Source: UBA2287 sp037442025
GTDB lineage: Bacteria > Bacteroidota > Bacteroidia > Bacteroidales > Tenuifilaceae
Length of the DNA stretch: 64,000 bases
Assembly: GCA_037442025.1 (NCBI GenBank)
Contig: JBBIRB010000008.1
Location: 1-64,000 of the forward strand
Reading direction: 5' to 3'
Shown piece by piece: positions 54,703 to 63,142 of this stretch (position 1 is the first letter of the stretch; every line of letters begins with the position of its first letter). The position numbers and the translations under genes were made by a program. The notes beneath the pieces were generated by a model that was given only the letters and a program-made list of their open reading frames with translations, was not told the DNA's origin and ran no database searches.

Positions 54703-56604
54703 ATGTCAAACAAGGGGAGCAATAGCATAATTCGAACTACAGGTTATGTTCGGCGAGTATCGCGCGAAGTAACTATTGGGAGTGTTGCCCTGGGGGGCAA
54801 TTGTCCCATTCGGTTGCAATCGATGACCACCACCAATACTAACGATATTGAAGCAACCAGCCTCCAGGCCATTCGCATAGCTAACGCAGGAGCGCACTAT
54901 GTGCGTATTGCTGCGCAAGGGGTACGCGAGGCCGAATCGATGGTTCTTATAAAAGCATATTTGAAAGAAAAAGGGTATAGTATTCCACTAATTGCCGATA
55001 TTCATTTCAACCCTAATGCTGCTCTGGCTGCAGCAAAACATGTGGAAAAGGTTCGAATTAACCCCGGAAACTATGCCGACTCGAATTCGTCCGATGAGCA
55101 AGCAAGCATCACCGACCACCAGTACAAAAAGGAATTGGACCGAGTGGAGCAGCGTTTTTTACCGCTTCTCGAAGTTTGTAAGATAAATGGCGTTGCCATT
55201 CGAATTGGAGTTAACCATGGTTCCTTGTCAAATAGAATAATGAGTCGCTACGGCGACACACCCGAAGGCATGGCCCAGTCGGCTATGGAGTTTTTAAGAA
55301 TTTGTCAGAAACATGGCTTTCATAGCATTGTGGTTAGCATGAAAGCAAGCAGCACACGAATTATGGTGCAGGCCACACGATTGCTCATTAAAAAAATGGA
55401 TGAGGAAGAAATGGACTACCCCATTCATTTGGGAGTAACCGAAGCTGGCGAGGGTGAGGATGGGCGAATTAAATCGGCAGTAGGCATTGGTACACTACTA
55501 GTCGATGGGATTGGCGATACCATAAGGGTTTCCCTAACCGAAGAGCCCGAAAATGAAATTCCAGTTGCAAAGCAATTAGTTGATTTGATTGATTCGGGCA
55601 CTTTAGAGAATTCAAACGAAGAGTTACCTCCCATTTTCAATCCCTTTTCCTACAGCCGGAGGCAAAGTGAAGATATAATGGGTATTGGTGGGGAATCAAG
55701 GTTTGCAGTTGTTGCTAACCTTTCTCAGCATGGAGTTGTCGATATGGAAACCATGGAAAGCATTGGCTGGCAATATAATGTAAATTCGAAAGAATGGCAC
55801 CGCACCGATTCGGGAGCCGATTACATTCTGACAGGTAATAGTTCTTTTGACAACATCCCTTCTGCACAAAATCTCCCATTAATTGGTTCAAATTCTCTTT
55901 GTAAATATAGTATTAGTAACGATTTTAAAAGTATCACTTTTAAAACAGGGTTTATACATACCTCCCCGGCCGATATTCTTAATTTGTTTGCAAATTCAGG
56001 AAAGATCCTTGAGACTGCAGTGGTAATAATTCGTATTGATACGCTAGACAATGTGTATTCGGCACGTAGGGCAATTTTTCGAATGAGCCTGTTGGGTTAT
56101 AGCAATCCAATTATTCTCTCGCTCCATAGCCAATTACTCAATAAAGAAGAATTCCAATTGCAAACGGCAACCCTTCTTGGCTCTTTCTTTATCGATGGAA
56201 TTGCCGATGGCATTATGCTGAGTGGAAGCCACATGTCTGCCCAACAATCCGTATCGACGAGTTTTGCCATACTTCAGGCGGCAGGGGCAAGGGTTACAAA
56301 AACCGAATTCATTTCGTGCCCTGGCTGCGGCAGAACACTATTTAACCTAACCGATACGCTAAAGGCCATCAAAGCCAGGACCTCGCATTTAAAAGGATTA
56401 AAGATTGGTGTAATGGGTTGCATTGTAAACGGGCCCGGAGAAATGGCCGATGCACATTACGGATATGTGGGGGCTGGTCCCGGAAAGATTACACTTTACA
56501 GAGGGCGCGAAGTAGTTAAAAGAAATATTCCTGAAAGCGAAGCTCTCGATGAGCTCATTTCGCTAATTAAAGCCAATGGCGACTGGGTGGACCCAACCCT
56601 TTAA
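54703..56604 (+). CDS. ispG: (E)-4-hydroxy-3-methylbut-2-enyl-diphosphate synthase
   Basis: Seventh step of the MEP isoprenoid pathway: converts methylerythritol cyclodiphosphate to HMBPP with a [4Fe-4S] cluster. The 633-residue protein is of the long form seen in plants and Bacteroidota, with a central insert (about residues 290-500) between the TIM barrel (IRLQSMTTTNTNDIEAT, RINPGNYAD) and the cluster domain. The cluster ligands are in SCPGCGRTLF and GCIVNGPGEMADAHYG. Central insert is catalytically silent in related enzymes. The next gene starts about 100 nt downstream. Confidence 0.96.
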   Translation: MSNKGSNSIIRTTGYVRRVSREVTIGSVALGGNCPIRLQSMTTTNTNDIEATSLQAIRIANAGAHYVRIAAQGVREAESMVLIKAYLKEKGYSIPLIADIHFNPNAALAAAKHVEKVRINPGNYADSNSSDEQASITDHQYKKELDRVEQRFLPLLEVCKINGVAIRIGVNHGSLSNRIMSRYGDTPEGMAQSAMEFLRICQKHGFHSIVVSMKASSTRIMVQATRLLIKKMDEEEMDYPIHLGVTEAGEGEDGRIKSAVGIGTLLVDGIGDTIRVSLTEEPENEIPVAKQLVDLIDSGTLENSNEELPPIFNPFSYSRRQSEDIMGIGGESRFAVVANLSQHGVVDMETMESIGWQYNVNSKEWHRTDSGADYILTGNSSFDNIPSAQNLPLIGSNSLCKYSISNDFKSITFKTGFIHTSPADILNLFANSGKILETAVVIIRIDTLDNVYSARRAIFRMSLLGYSNPIILSLHSQLLNKEEFQLQTATLLGSFFIDGIADGIMLSGSHMSAQQSVSTSFAILQAAGARVTKTEFISCPGCGRTLFNLTDTLKAIKARTSHLKGLKIGVMGCIVNGPGEMADAHYGYVGAGPGKITLYRGREVVKRNIPESEALDELISLIKANGDWVDPTL

Positions 56605-56704
56605 AAAACCTAGGTTTTTTTAATTTGAAGGTTAGTCTATTTTGTCGGAAACATTTTAACTATTAATTTAGCCAACGGGAAATTAATTTAATTGCTTGGC
56701 CAAA

Positions 56705-58069
56705 ATGGCAAATATTCTTGTAGTCGACGACGACTCCACCTTTTGCATTATGCTCAAATCGTTCCTTACACGAAAAGGGCATGCTGTACAAGAAGCATTC
56801 TCGTTTGATGAAGCAATTAGGGTATTCAAGTCATCCCATTTCGATGTAGTTCTTTCCGACTATAGGCTACCCGATAAAACGGGCCTCGATCTTCTGAAAG
56901 AGATTAAATCGGAAAAACCATCGACTGGTATAATTATTATGACCGGATACGCCGACATTCGAGTGGCTGTAAGTACAATAAAAATGGGTGCTTTCGATTA
57001 TGTTGCCAAACCCATCAACCCCGACGAAATTCTTTTGACCATCAACAACCTTCTTGCAGCTCAGAGTAGTGGGGATGTTGAGGCTCGAATAACCCATAAG
57101 GTCGATAGTTCCAAATCGCAGTTCATACAGGGCGTTAGCGACGATGCCCTACAGGTTAAAAACTATATTTCCCTGGTAGCCCCTACCAATCTGTCGGTTA
57201 TTATCCAAGGCGATAGCGGCACAGGTAAAGAGTATGTTGCCCGTCGCATTCACGCCGAAAGCCAAAGAAAAAGCAAGCCATTTGTGGCTATCGACTGCGG
57301 AGCCCTTTCGAAAGATTTGGCGCTCAGTGAGTTTTTTGGGCACATAAAGGGCTCTTTCACAGGTGCCATTTCCGATAAAGTGGGGCAGTTTGAGGTAGCA
57401 AATGGTGGAACTATGTTCCTCGATGAAATTGGGAATCTTTCCTACGAGGTACAGGTAAACCTGCTTCGGGCCATTCAGGAAAGGAAAATAAAACGAATTG
57501 GGAGCAGCAAAGAGGTACATGTAGATGTTCGAATTATTGCTGCCTCTAACGAAGACCTCAAACAAGCTGTTCGTTCCGGTGCTTTCCGCGAGGACTTGTA
57601 CCATAGGCTCAACGAGTTCACAATTATCGTTGCCCCGCTTCGTGAAAGATTAGCCGATTTAGATCTTTTTGCTAAGCATTTTTTAGATTTAGCAAATGGT
57701 GAACTGAATAAAAAGATCTCGGGCTTCGACCCCCAAGTAAAGGAGGCTTTTCAGGGTTATTCGTGGCCGGGCAATATTAGGGAACTTCGGAATGTAATTC
57801 GCAGAGCAGTGCTTGTTGAGCAGGGAAATTTCATTAGTATAAAGAGCCTGCCCGTGGAGATTGTTCTGTACAAAACCAATGGCGGTTCGGTAATAAACTC
57901 TATACAGAGTGTTGATAATCTGAAAGATTTAAAAGAAAAGGCAGAGCAGGAACTAATCGTTTCAACACTCGAAAGAGTTCGCTTTAACAAAAGCAAAGCC
58001 GCCAAACTGCTCAACATCGATCGAAAAACCTTATACAATAAAATGAGGCAGTATGGTCTGTCTATTTAA
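56705..58069 (+). CDS. Sigma-54-dependent response regulator (NtrC family)
   Basis: A 454-residue bacterial enhancer-binding protein. A receiver domain (about 1-120) has the phospho-acceptor Asp in VVLSDYRLPD and the KP pair in YVAKPI. An AAA+ domain (about 142-375) has Walker A GDSGTGKE, the sigma-54 contact loop GSFTGA and Walker B MFLDEIGNLS. A Fis-type HTH ends the protein (NKSKAAKLLNIDRKTLYNKM). The start is the ATG at 56705; an upstream in-frame TTG at 56696 is rejected. No histidine kinase gene is adjacent, so it is an orphan regulator of RpoN promoters, and its targets are not visible here. Confidence 0.95.
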   Translation: MANILVVDDDSTFCIMLKSFLTRKGHAVQEAFSFDEAIRVFKSSHFDVVLSDYRLPDKTGLDLLKEIKSEKPSTGIIIMTGYADIRVAVSTIKMGAFDYVAKPINPDEILLTINNLLAAQSSGDVEARITHKVDSSKSQFIQGVSDDALQVKNYISLVAPTNLSVIIQGDSGTGKEYVARRIHAESQRKSKPFVAIDCGALSKDLALSEFFGHIKGSFTGAISDKVGQFEVANGGTMFLDEIGNLSYEVQVNLLRAIQERKIKRIGSSKEVHVDVRIIAASNEDLKQAVRSGAFREDLYHRLNEFTIIVAPLRERLADLDLFAKHFLDLANGELNKKISGFDPQVKEAFQGYSWPGNIRELRNVIRRAVLVEQGNFISIKSLPVEIVLYKTNGGSVINSIQSVDNLKDLKEKAEQELIVSTLERVRFNKSKAAKLLNIDRKTLYNKMRQYGLSI

Positions 58070-58072
58070 TTG

Positions 58073-58471
58073 TTATTTCAGAAAGCTAGCCGCCACAAAA
58101 TCGACATAAGCGTGAGCATGATCGCCAAAATGTTCTATATCCTTTTCCGACAGTTTGTAGGTGCAACGCTCGCCCTCTTTTTTTGAAAAAACAATGTAAT
58201 ACTCGTAACGTTCCTCTTCCCTCATAACAACCCTTGCTAAAGTATCGCTTCCCGCAACCGAAAGGTCGGCATGACAAATGGGGCAGTGAAACTCAACCTT
58301 TTCTCCTGGATTAATTTTAAAGGAAGGATTGCTCGAATACGTATAGTCGCCAAGAATGGGGCTTAAGAAGAGAATCCCCATTTTATTGTTTTTCCCTTTT
58401 ATGGTAAAAACAATCCTATTGTCCACGCTCATGAATCCATGGCACTTTGGACAGATGAAATCTGATTTCAT
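58073..58471 (-). CDS. Small zinc-ribbon-like protein of unknown function
   Basis: A 132-residue cytoplasmic protein with two CxxC pairs, CPKCHG near the N-terminus and CPICHA at about residues 63-68, which together could bind one zinc ion. The middle and end are mixed alpha/beta (YEYYIVFSKKEGERCTYKL, IEHFGDHAHAYVDF) with no family I can name. It is convergent with the sigma-54 regulator with only 3 nt between stop codons and no hairpin, so transcripts probably overlap. Function unknown. Confidence 0.82.
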   Translation of the reverse strand: MKSDFICPKCHGFMSVDNRIVFTIKGKNNKMGILFLSPILGDYTYSSNPSFKINPGEKVEFHCPICHADLSVAGSDTLARVVMREEERYEYYIVFSKKEGERCTYKLSEKDIEHFGDHAHAYVDFVAASFLK

Positions 58472-58548
58472 GGCATTTGATTAGGTTGGTTAGTGTTCTA
58501 CATTATTCGTTATTATCCGCATTTTGTTCCAATAATCCCATAAAAAAA

Positions 58549-58574
58549 CCACTGCCGGCATAAACCGGCAGTGG
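58549..58574 (-). terminator. Orphan GC-rich hairpin, terminator-like on the minus strand
   Basis: A perfect 10-bp stem CCACTGCCGG/CCGGCAGTGG (58549-58558 with 58565-58574, 6-nt loop) is followed on the minus strand by a T7 run. No minus-strand gene lies upstream of it, since the adjacent gene to the right is on the plus strand. Confidence 0.6.
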
Positions 58575-58590
58575 AAACCTTAAAAGAACC

Positions 58591-58656
58591 ATGAAAAAGC
58601 AAATAACCTCTCTTCTAAAAGGCTTTCTGCTCATCGCTATTCCCAATAGGGTTTAG
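58591..58656 (+). other. 21-codon mini-ORF resembling a truncated signal peptide
   Basis: ATG to TAG encodes MKKQITSLLKGFLLIAIPNRV, a charged start and hydrophobic core like a signal peptide, then a stop. It could be a gene remnant or a leader peptide; no evidence of translation is visible. It begins 16 nt after the orphan hairpin. Confidence 0.35.
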
Positions 58657-58869
58657 CAAGTTTAAATATTAAACCAAAAACCAACCTAAAATTTGAGAGT
58701 GAAACCCTAAAAAGGTTTAAAGGCCCTCCACATATAAACATCAAAAAAATCAAATTGGTTTAATGAACCGCATGATTTTTTGTCAATATTAATTGCTTTA
58801 AAAGATTTAATTGAACTGTAGCTTTAAATTCATCATATTATTTATATATTAGCTCATATTTTGTATTAG

Positions 58870-58877
58870 TATTTTTG
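58870..58877 (+). promoter_or_regulatory. -7 box of the FadL-type porin gene
   Basis: TATTTTTG, exact TAnnTTTG match, 23 nt before the ATG at 58901. Confidence 0.45.
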
Positions 58878-58900
58878 TTTAAACCCAAAAACTATAATTT

Positions 58901-60505
58901 ATGAAAAGATTGTCTATCGTAATTCTCGTCGCCCTTTTAGTTCCCACTACACTTTTGGGTGGAGGTATTGTAACCAATACCAACCAGAGCGCATCGTTTA
59001 TTCGTATGCCCGCTCGCGATGCCTCGCTTGGGCTCGATGCTGTGTATTTTAACCCTGCAGGAACAGCCTTTTTTAAGGATGGTTTCCATCTGTCGGTTAA
59101 TAACCAATCCATTTTTCAAACCCGTGAAATTTCAAGCACCAACCTTAATCGGAAAGAATTTGAAGGGAAAGTAACTGCCCCTTTGTTCCCATCCATTTAC
59201 TTCGCGTACAAAAAGGGAAGCATAGCTTATTCGTTAGCTGTTATGCCCATTGGCGGTGGTGGTAGTGCCGGTTTCGACGCAGGCTTACCCTCTTTTGAAT
59301 ATGGTGTATCAGTTCTTCCTAGAAGTTTAACGCTTGCGGGCATACCAACCACACAGTACGATTTAAACGCCAAGTTCGATGGCACATCGCTAAACTGGGC
59401 ATACCAGCTTAATGCCGCTTATGCAATAAACGATATGCTTTCGGTAAGCTTAGGAGCTCGCGTGGTTACTGCCAAAAACTCGTACGAAGGTTACCTGAAA
59501 GATATTAAAATAAATCCCAACCAACCAGCATTTGGTGCAGCCTATAATGGAACCGGACTGGTGTCTGCACCCCAATTTTTTACAGATGCAAGAACAACCC
59601 TTACCGGATGGTCGGCTGCCTCAACCTCTTTTTCAAGTGCCCTTACCCCTATTATTACAGCTGAAGGAGGAACCACCCTGTTAAGTGCTTCCACCAATCT
59701 TACACCAGCTCAAATTAGCCAGATTCAGGGACTGCTTGGTGCTGCTGGCTTAACGCCTGCCCAAATTGGCGCAATAACCCTTGCTGGTGCTCAAACAACC
59801 TTAAATGCTGCAATTCCAGTATTCAATGCGAATGCAACAGCAATGGGTAACTATGCGACTCAAACTGCAGACAAGGAGTTAAAAGCGTCGCAGTCGGGAT
59901 TTGGTATAGCCCCTGTTGTTGGAATTAACCTGAACTTTGAGGATGTATTCAATCTTGCTGTTAAATACGAATACCTAACCGAAATAACCATGACCAACGA
60001 AACCGAAAAGGACGATGTTGGAATGTACCCTGATGAAGCCAAATCGGCTAACGATATGCCATCAATGCTTTCGGTTGGTTTTGGTGTTAGGCCTTTTGAG
60101 AAACTTAATGTTTCCGGTGGTTTTCACTACTACTTCGATAAGTCGGCCAATTATGGGAAAAAATTGGGTAGCAGATTTGTTGGAAACGATGTGCTTATGA
60201 ACAGGAACTTCTGGGAGGCTGCCTTTGGTGTTGAGTATGAAATAACCGATAAAATTCTTGTTAGTGCTGGTTACCTTCGCACTCAAACAGGCGTTAATGG
60301 CGATTACCAATCGGATTTGAGCCATAGCTTAAGTACCAATTCCATTGGTTTGGGAGGTCGTTACATGATTTTTGAAAACCTTGGTGTAAATCTAGGCTTC
60401 ATGAAAACGATGTACGAAAGCACTACGAAGATATTTACAGGCTACCAGGCTACATTCAATAGGGATGCTACTGTGATAGCTATTGGATTCGACTATAGTT
60501 TCTAA
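58901..60505 (+). CDS. OmpP1/FadL family outer-membrane transporter
   Basis: A 534-residue barrel of the FadL family, which imports long-chain fatty acids or other hydrophobic compounds across the outer membrane. Signal peptide (MKRLSIVILVALLVPTTLL), then the N-terminal hatch with the conserved RDASLGLDAVYFNPAGTAF (NPAG motif), and a barrel ending in the terminal aromatic strand VIAIGFDYSF. A Gly/Ala/Thr-rich insertion at about residues 220-310 is probably an extracellular loop. Substrate is unknown. Tandem terminators follow. Confidence 0.93.
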   Translation: MKRLSIVILVALLVPTTLLGGGIVTNTNQSASFIRMPARDASLGLDAVYFNPAGTAFFKDGFHLSVNNQSIFQTREISSTNLNRKEFEGKVTAPLFPSIYFAYKKGSIAYSLAVMPIGGGGSAGFDAGLPSFEYGVSVLPRSLTLAGIPTTQYDLNAKFDGTSLNWAYQLNAAYAINDMLSVSLGARVVTAKNSYEGYLKDIKINPNQPAFGAAYNGTGLVSAPQFFTDARTTLTGWSAASTSFSSALTPIITAEGGTTLLSASTNLTPAQISQIQGLLGAAGLTPAQIGAITLAGAQTTLNAAIPVFNANATAMGNYATQTADKELKASQSGFGIAPVVGINLNFEDVFNLAVKYEYLTEITMTNETEKDDVGMYPDEAKSANDMPSMLSVGFGVRPFEKLNVSGGFHYYFDKSANYGKKLGSRFVGNDVLMNRNFWEAAFGVEYEITDKILVSAGYLRTQTGVNGDYQSDLSHSLSTNSIGLGGRYMIFENLGVNLGFMKTMYESTTKIFTGYQATFNRDATVIAIGFDYSF

Positions 60506-60538
60506 ACAAAATGGGGTGAATATTGCCCCTTTTTGTTT
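60504..60538. terminator. Terminator, first of a tandem pair
   Basis: An imperfect stem (about 60504-60515 with 60526-60538, one T-T mismatch) with a T run downstream, directly after the FadL-type gene. Confidence 0.8.
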
Positions 60539-60552
60539 TAATAAATATAATG

Positions 60553-60588
60553 AGAATGGGGTTGAACTTTCAACCCCATTCTTATTTT
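60553..60588. terminator. Terminator, second of a tandem pair
   Basis: A 12-bp stem (60553-60564 with 60571-60582) and T-rich tail. It also faces the convergent SiaC-like gene. Confidence 0.82.
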
Positions 60589-60614
60589 AGATAACTTTTA
60601 AAAAGTTGTATTTG

Positions 60615-61025
60615 TTAATCGCGGGTTATCTCAATAAAAAAGAACGGAAGGTTGGCCATATCGGAAAGCTCCTCGCCTGCTTCACGCATTTCATCGTCAT
60701 CCTCATCGAAATGCCAGTAAATTTTTAAGGGTATTTTGTTCTTTTGCATATCGCTAAGCAAAAGAATAATATCGTAAATAAACTTGGCCGAAGAACTGTT
60801 GAAGTATATGAACTTAAATTTGAAAGTAATCGGTTCCAGCTCTGCACCCTCAACAGAGTTGCTCAATATGCTTTGCTTGAAATCTTCGAGCCATTGTAAG
60901 AGGGGAGCATAAAAATCGCGAACATTCTCTGGCCTCGAATAGCCGCTTATTTCTAGCATTCGGGCCTTTTGGTCGAAAGCCACCCTGGGAGTAGCATTGG
61001 TGCCTTCAATTCGAAGAATGTCCAT
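60615..61025 (-). CDS. SiaC-like regulatory phosphoprotein (DUF1987)
   Basis: A 136-residue STAS-like protein of the DUF1987/SiaC family. In Pseudomonas SiaC is controlled by reversible Ser/Thr phosphorylation (kinase SiaB, PP2C phosphatase SiaA) and when unphosphorylated activates a diguanylate cyclase. The expected phosphosite lies in YFNSSSAKFIYDI (about residues 71-83), and the N-terminal PRVAFDQKARMLEISGYSRP motif is typical. No SiaB or cyclase gene is adjacent. A SpoIIE-type phosphatase is encoded at 3525-6824 in the same window, but any link is inference. Confidence 0.88.
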   Translation of the reverse strand: MDILRIEGTNATPRVAFDQKARMLEISGYSRPENVRDFYAPLLQWLEDFKQSILSNSVEGAELEPITFKFKFIYFNSSSAKFIYDIILLLSDMQKNKIPLKIYWHFDEDDDEMREAGEELSDMANLPFFFIEITRD

Positions 61026-61247
61026 TAACTCTTATTATTATATACAGTGCAAGATACTAAAAGTAATTTAATGCACATTTCATTTTTTTATTTTTTGACT
61101 AAACACAGAGAGCAGCTGATTAAACCTGCCTAACCATTGACCGAACAGAAGAATATTTAAGCGAATTTATTAAAATTTTGCATTTGCTATAGAGAAGTTC
61201 TTTAAATTTACAGTTGTTATGGCTATTTCTTACGCAAATTCATTTCT

Positions 61248-62129
61248 ATGAAACCTCTTCGAATTATTTTATTCAAATTAGCCACCCTCTTGCTTATTTT
61301 TGTTACTCCGCTTAAAGTTGTTGGCCAGGTAAAACCCCAAAACATATATCGAGTTTCGGTAAGTTCATGGTATAGAGTTGAAGAAGGTAAACGAACAACT
61401 AGCTACATTACCCTAAGTCAGCATATTTCTGATTCTTTAGGCAGGCTTCATACCGAAGTTTTCTGGGATAGGAAAACCCAGAATCCAGTGGACATCAGGT
61501 GGCATTTCTTTACCGGCAAGGTAAAAATGAAAACTTTTTTTCTAAATAATTCGGGCGTATATAGGATTGAAGAGTACGGATACAGTGGCACAGGTAATAT
61601 AAATCGCATTTCGTTTAAAAGTGTTGCGAACGGTGATACCCTTTTGCTTCAAAATCATATTCTGAAGTTTGAGCCAACGGGCAAACTCATTAAAACAGAA
61701 GTGTTCGATAGTAGAGGTAAGCGCGGCTACGTAGCATCCCATAAATTCGACGCGAACAATGTTGAAATTGAGCGCAAAGTTAAGGGTAAGAAACTTGTAC
61801 CCATTGACTCGATTTTATTATTGCATCGATTGCCCCGGTACGACTCGTTGAATAGAATGGTTAGTGAAGAGGTTCGAATGGTAAAGCATGGCAATCGTCG
61901 GGAAGACTATAGTAAAACTTATCGATACGATAACGCCAACCGGCTGGTTGAAGTAACCTTGGCAGGTAGCAATGGTTTGGTTCGGGAGAGAAGGGAGTAC
62001 GCTTACAGAAACGATGGTCGATTGTGGCAGGAGCATTTATATAATGCCAGCGGCGAACTAATTGATTTTGTTGCTTGGCGTTACGAGCTTTACAAAACGA
62101 ATGACAGAAGGGAGAGAATTTTAGAATAA
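61248..62129 (+). CDS. Exported protein with RHS/YD-like repeats, function unknown
   Basis: A 293-residue exported protein. Signal peptide (MKPLRIILFKLATLLLIFVTPLKVVG), then beta-hairpin-like repeats recalling YD-type repeats: YDSLNRMVSEEVRMV, YDNANRLVEVTLAG and YRNDGRLWQEHLYNASGEL near the C-terminus. No toxin or polymorphic domain follows. It converges on the ROK kinase gene with 5 nt between stop codons. Confidence 0.75.
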   Translation: MKPLRIILFKLATLLLIFVTPLKVVGQVKPQNIYRVSVSSWYRVEEGKRTTSYITLSQHISDSLGRLHTEVFWDRKTQNPVDIRWHFFTGKVKMKTFFLNNSGVYRIEEYGYSGTGNINRISFKSVANGDTLLLQNHILKFEPTGKLIKTEVFDSRGKRGYVASHKFDANNVEIERKVKGKKLVPIDSILLLHRLPRYDSLNRMVSEEVRMVKHGNRREDYSKTYRYDNANRLVEVTLAGSNGLVRERREYAYRNDGRLWQEHLYNASGELIDFVAWRYELYKTNDRRERILE

Positions 62130-62134
62130 CTCTG

Positions 62135-63088
62135 CTACATTCCGCCTATTTCGTTCCAAGCAAGAGCGGCTGCACCCAGTACCGCCGCATTTTCATTTTT
62201 CAGCCCCGAGGGAAGAAGGCTAACCTTGTTTCGAAAAATTGGGAATAGATTTTCTTCCATATTGCGCTTGGTTGGATCAAAAATGAGGTTTCCCGCATTG
62301 CTTAAACCACCAAAAAGGAAAATGGCCTGAGGACTAAAAAGAGCTACCAGGTCGGCTAGTTTTTGCCCAAGTATTTTTCCGGTATACTCAAACGCTTCGC
62401 GTGCTACCCTGTCGCCCTTAAGTGCAGCCTGTGTAATACACTTTGCGGTTAACTGCTCGTATGAGTATGTTCGTAAAATGCTATGCTGATTGGCGTCGGC
62501 CAATAATTTGAATGCCGTCCTACGGATACCCGGTGCTGAAACATAGGTTTCGAGGCACCCCCTTTTTCCGCATCCACATTGCCTACCCCATGGTTTAACT
62601 GATGTGTGACCGAATTCTCCGGCAAAACCGTCGTGCCCCACTAGCAGTTTTCCATCGATAACAATTCCGCTTCCAAGGCCAGTTCCAAGGGTAATTACAA
62701 TAAAGTGCTTATAATCTTTCGCTGCTCCAAAAAGCATTTCGCCAATGGCTGCAGCGTTGGCGTCGTTTGTTAAAACCGTAGGTACGTGGAGCCTTTCGTT
62801 TAGTACCTTACAAACCGGAAGAATTCCTTTCCAAACCAGGTTGGGAGCATCGACAATTGCCCCCAGATTGTAGGAACCGTTTGGTGCACCTACCCCAATC
62901 CCCTTTAACTGCAAATTTTTTCCCTCAACAAGTTGAAAAATGGCTTGGGAGACCATTTCAATAAAGTCGGTAAAACTCCCATCTATTCTGGTAGGTAGGG
63001 TTGCCTGCTCAATGCAGTCACCATTTCTATCTACTATACCTATTACCGTATTGGTTCCACCAATGTCGATACCCGCTACAAAGCTCAT
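62135..63088 (-). CDS. ROK family sugar kinase (glucokinase-like)
   Basis: A 317-residue ROK protein without an N-terminal HTH, so a kinase rather than a repressor. The phosphate-binding GIDIGGTNTVIGIVD motif, the catalytic-loop TNDANAAAIGEM, and the zinc-binding GHTS plus CGCGKRGCLETYVS (three cysteines) are all present. Glucose or another hexose is the likely substrate; the exact sugar cannot be told from sequence. A TATTTTTG box at 63113-63106 (minus) lies upstream. Confidence 0.94.
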   Translation of the reverse strand: MSFVAGIDIGGTNTVIGIVDRNGDCIEQATLPTRIDGSFTDFIEMVSQAIFQLVEGKNLQLKGIGVGAPNGSYNLGAIVDAPNLVWKGILPVCKVLNERLHVPTVLTNDANAAAIGEMLFGAAKDYKHFIVITLGTGLGSGIVIDGKLLVGHDGFAGEFGHTSVKPWGRQCGCGKRGCLETYVSAPGIRRTAFKLLADANQHSILRTYSYEQLTAKCITQAALKGDRVAREAFEYTGKILGQKLADLVALFSPQAIFLFGGLSNAGNLIFDPTKRNMEENLFPIFRNKVSLLPSGLKNENAAVLGAAALAWNEIGGM

Positions 63089-63105
63089 GCTAATGAATTA
63101 TGGCT

Positions 63106-63113
63106 CAAAAATA
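63106..63113 (-). promoter_or_regulatory. ROK kinase promoter -7 box
   Basis: Minus-strand TATTTTTG, exact TAnnTTTG match, 18 nt before the ATG at 63088. It lies in the 54-nt gap after gldA. Confidence 0.4.
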
Positions 63114-63142
63114 ATGTATTTGGCTATACTACCCAAAAGGTG

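Larger units (their letters stand above)
58472..58869. other. Intergenic region with hairpin and mini-ORF
   Basis: About 400 bases. Contains the hairpin at 58549-58574 and a 21-codon ORF at 58591-58656; the rest is AT-rich with no recognisable gene. Confidence 0.6.
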
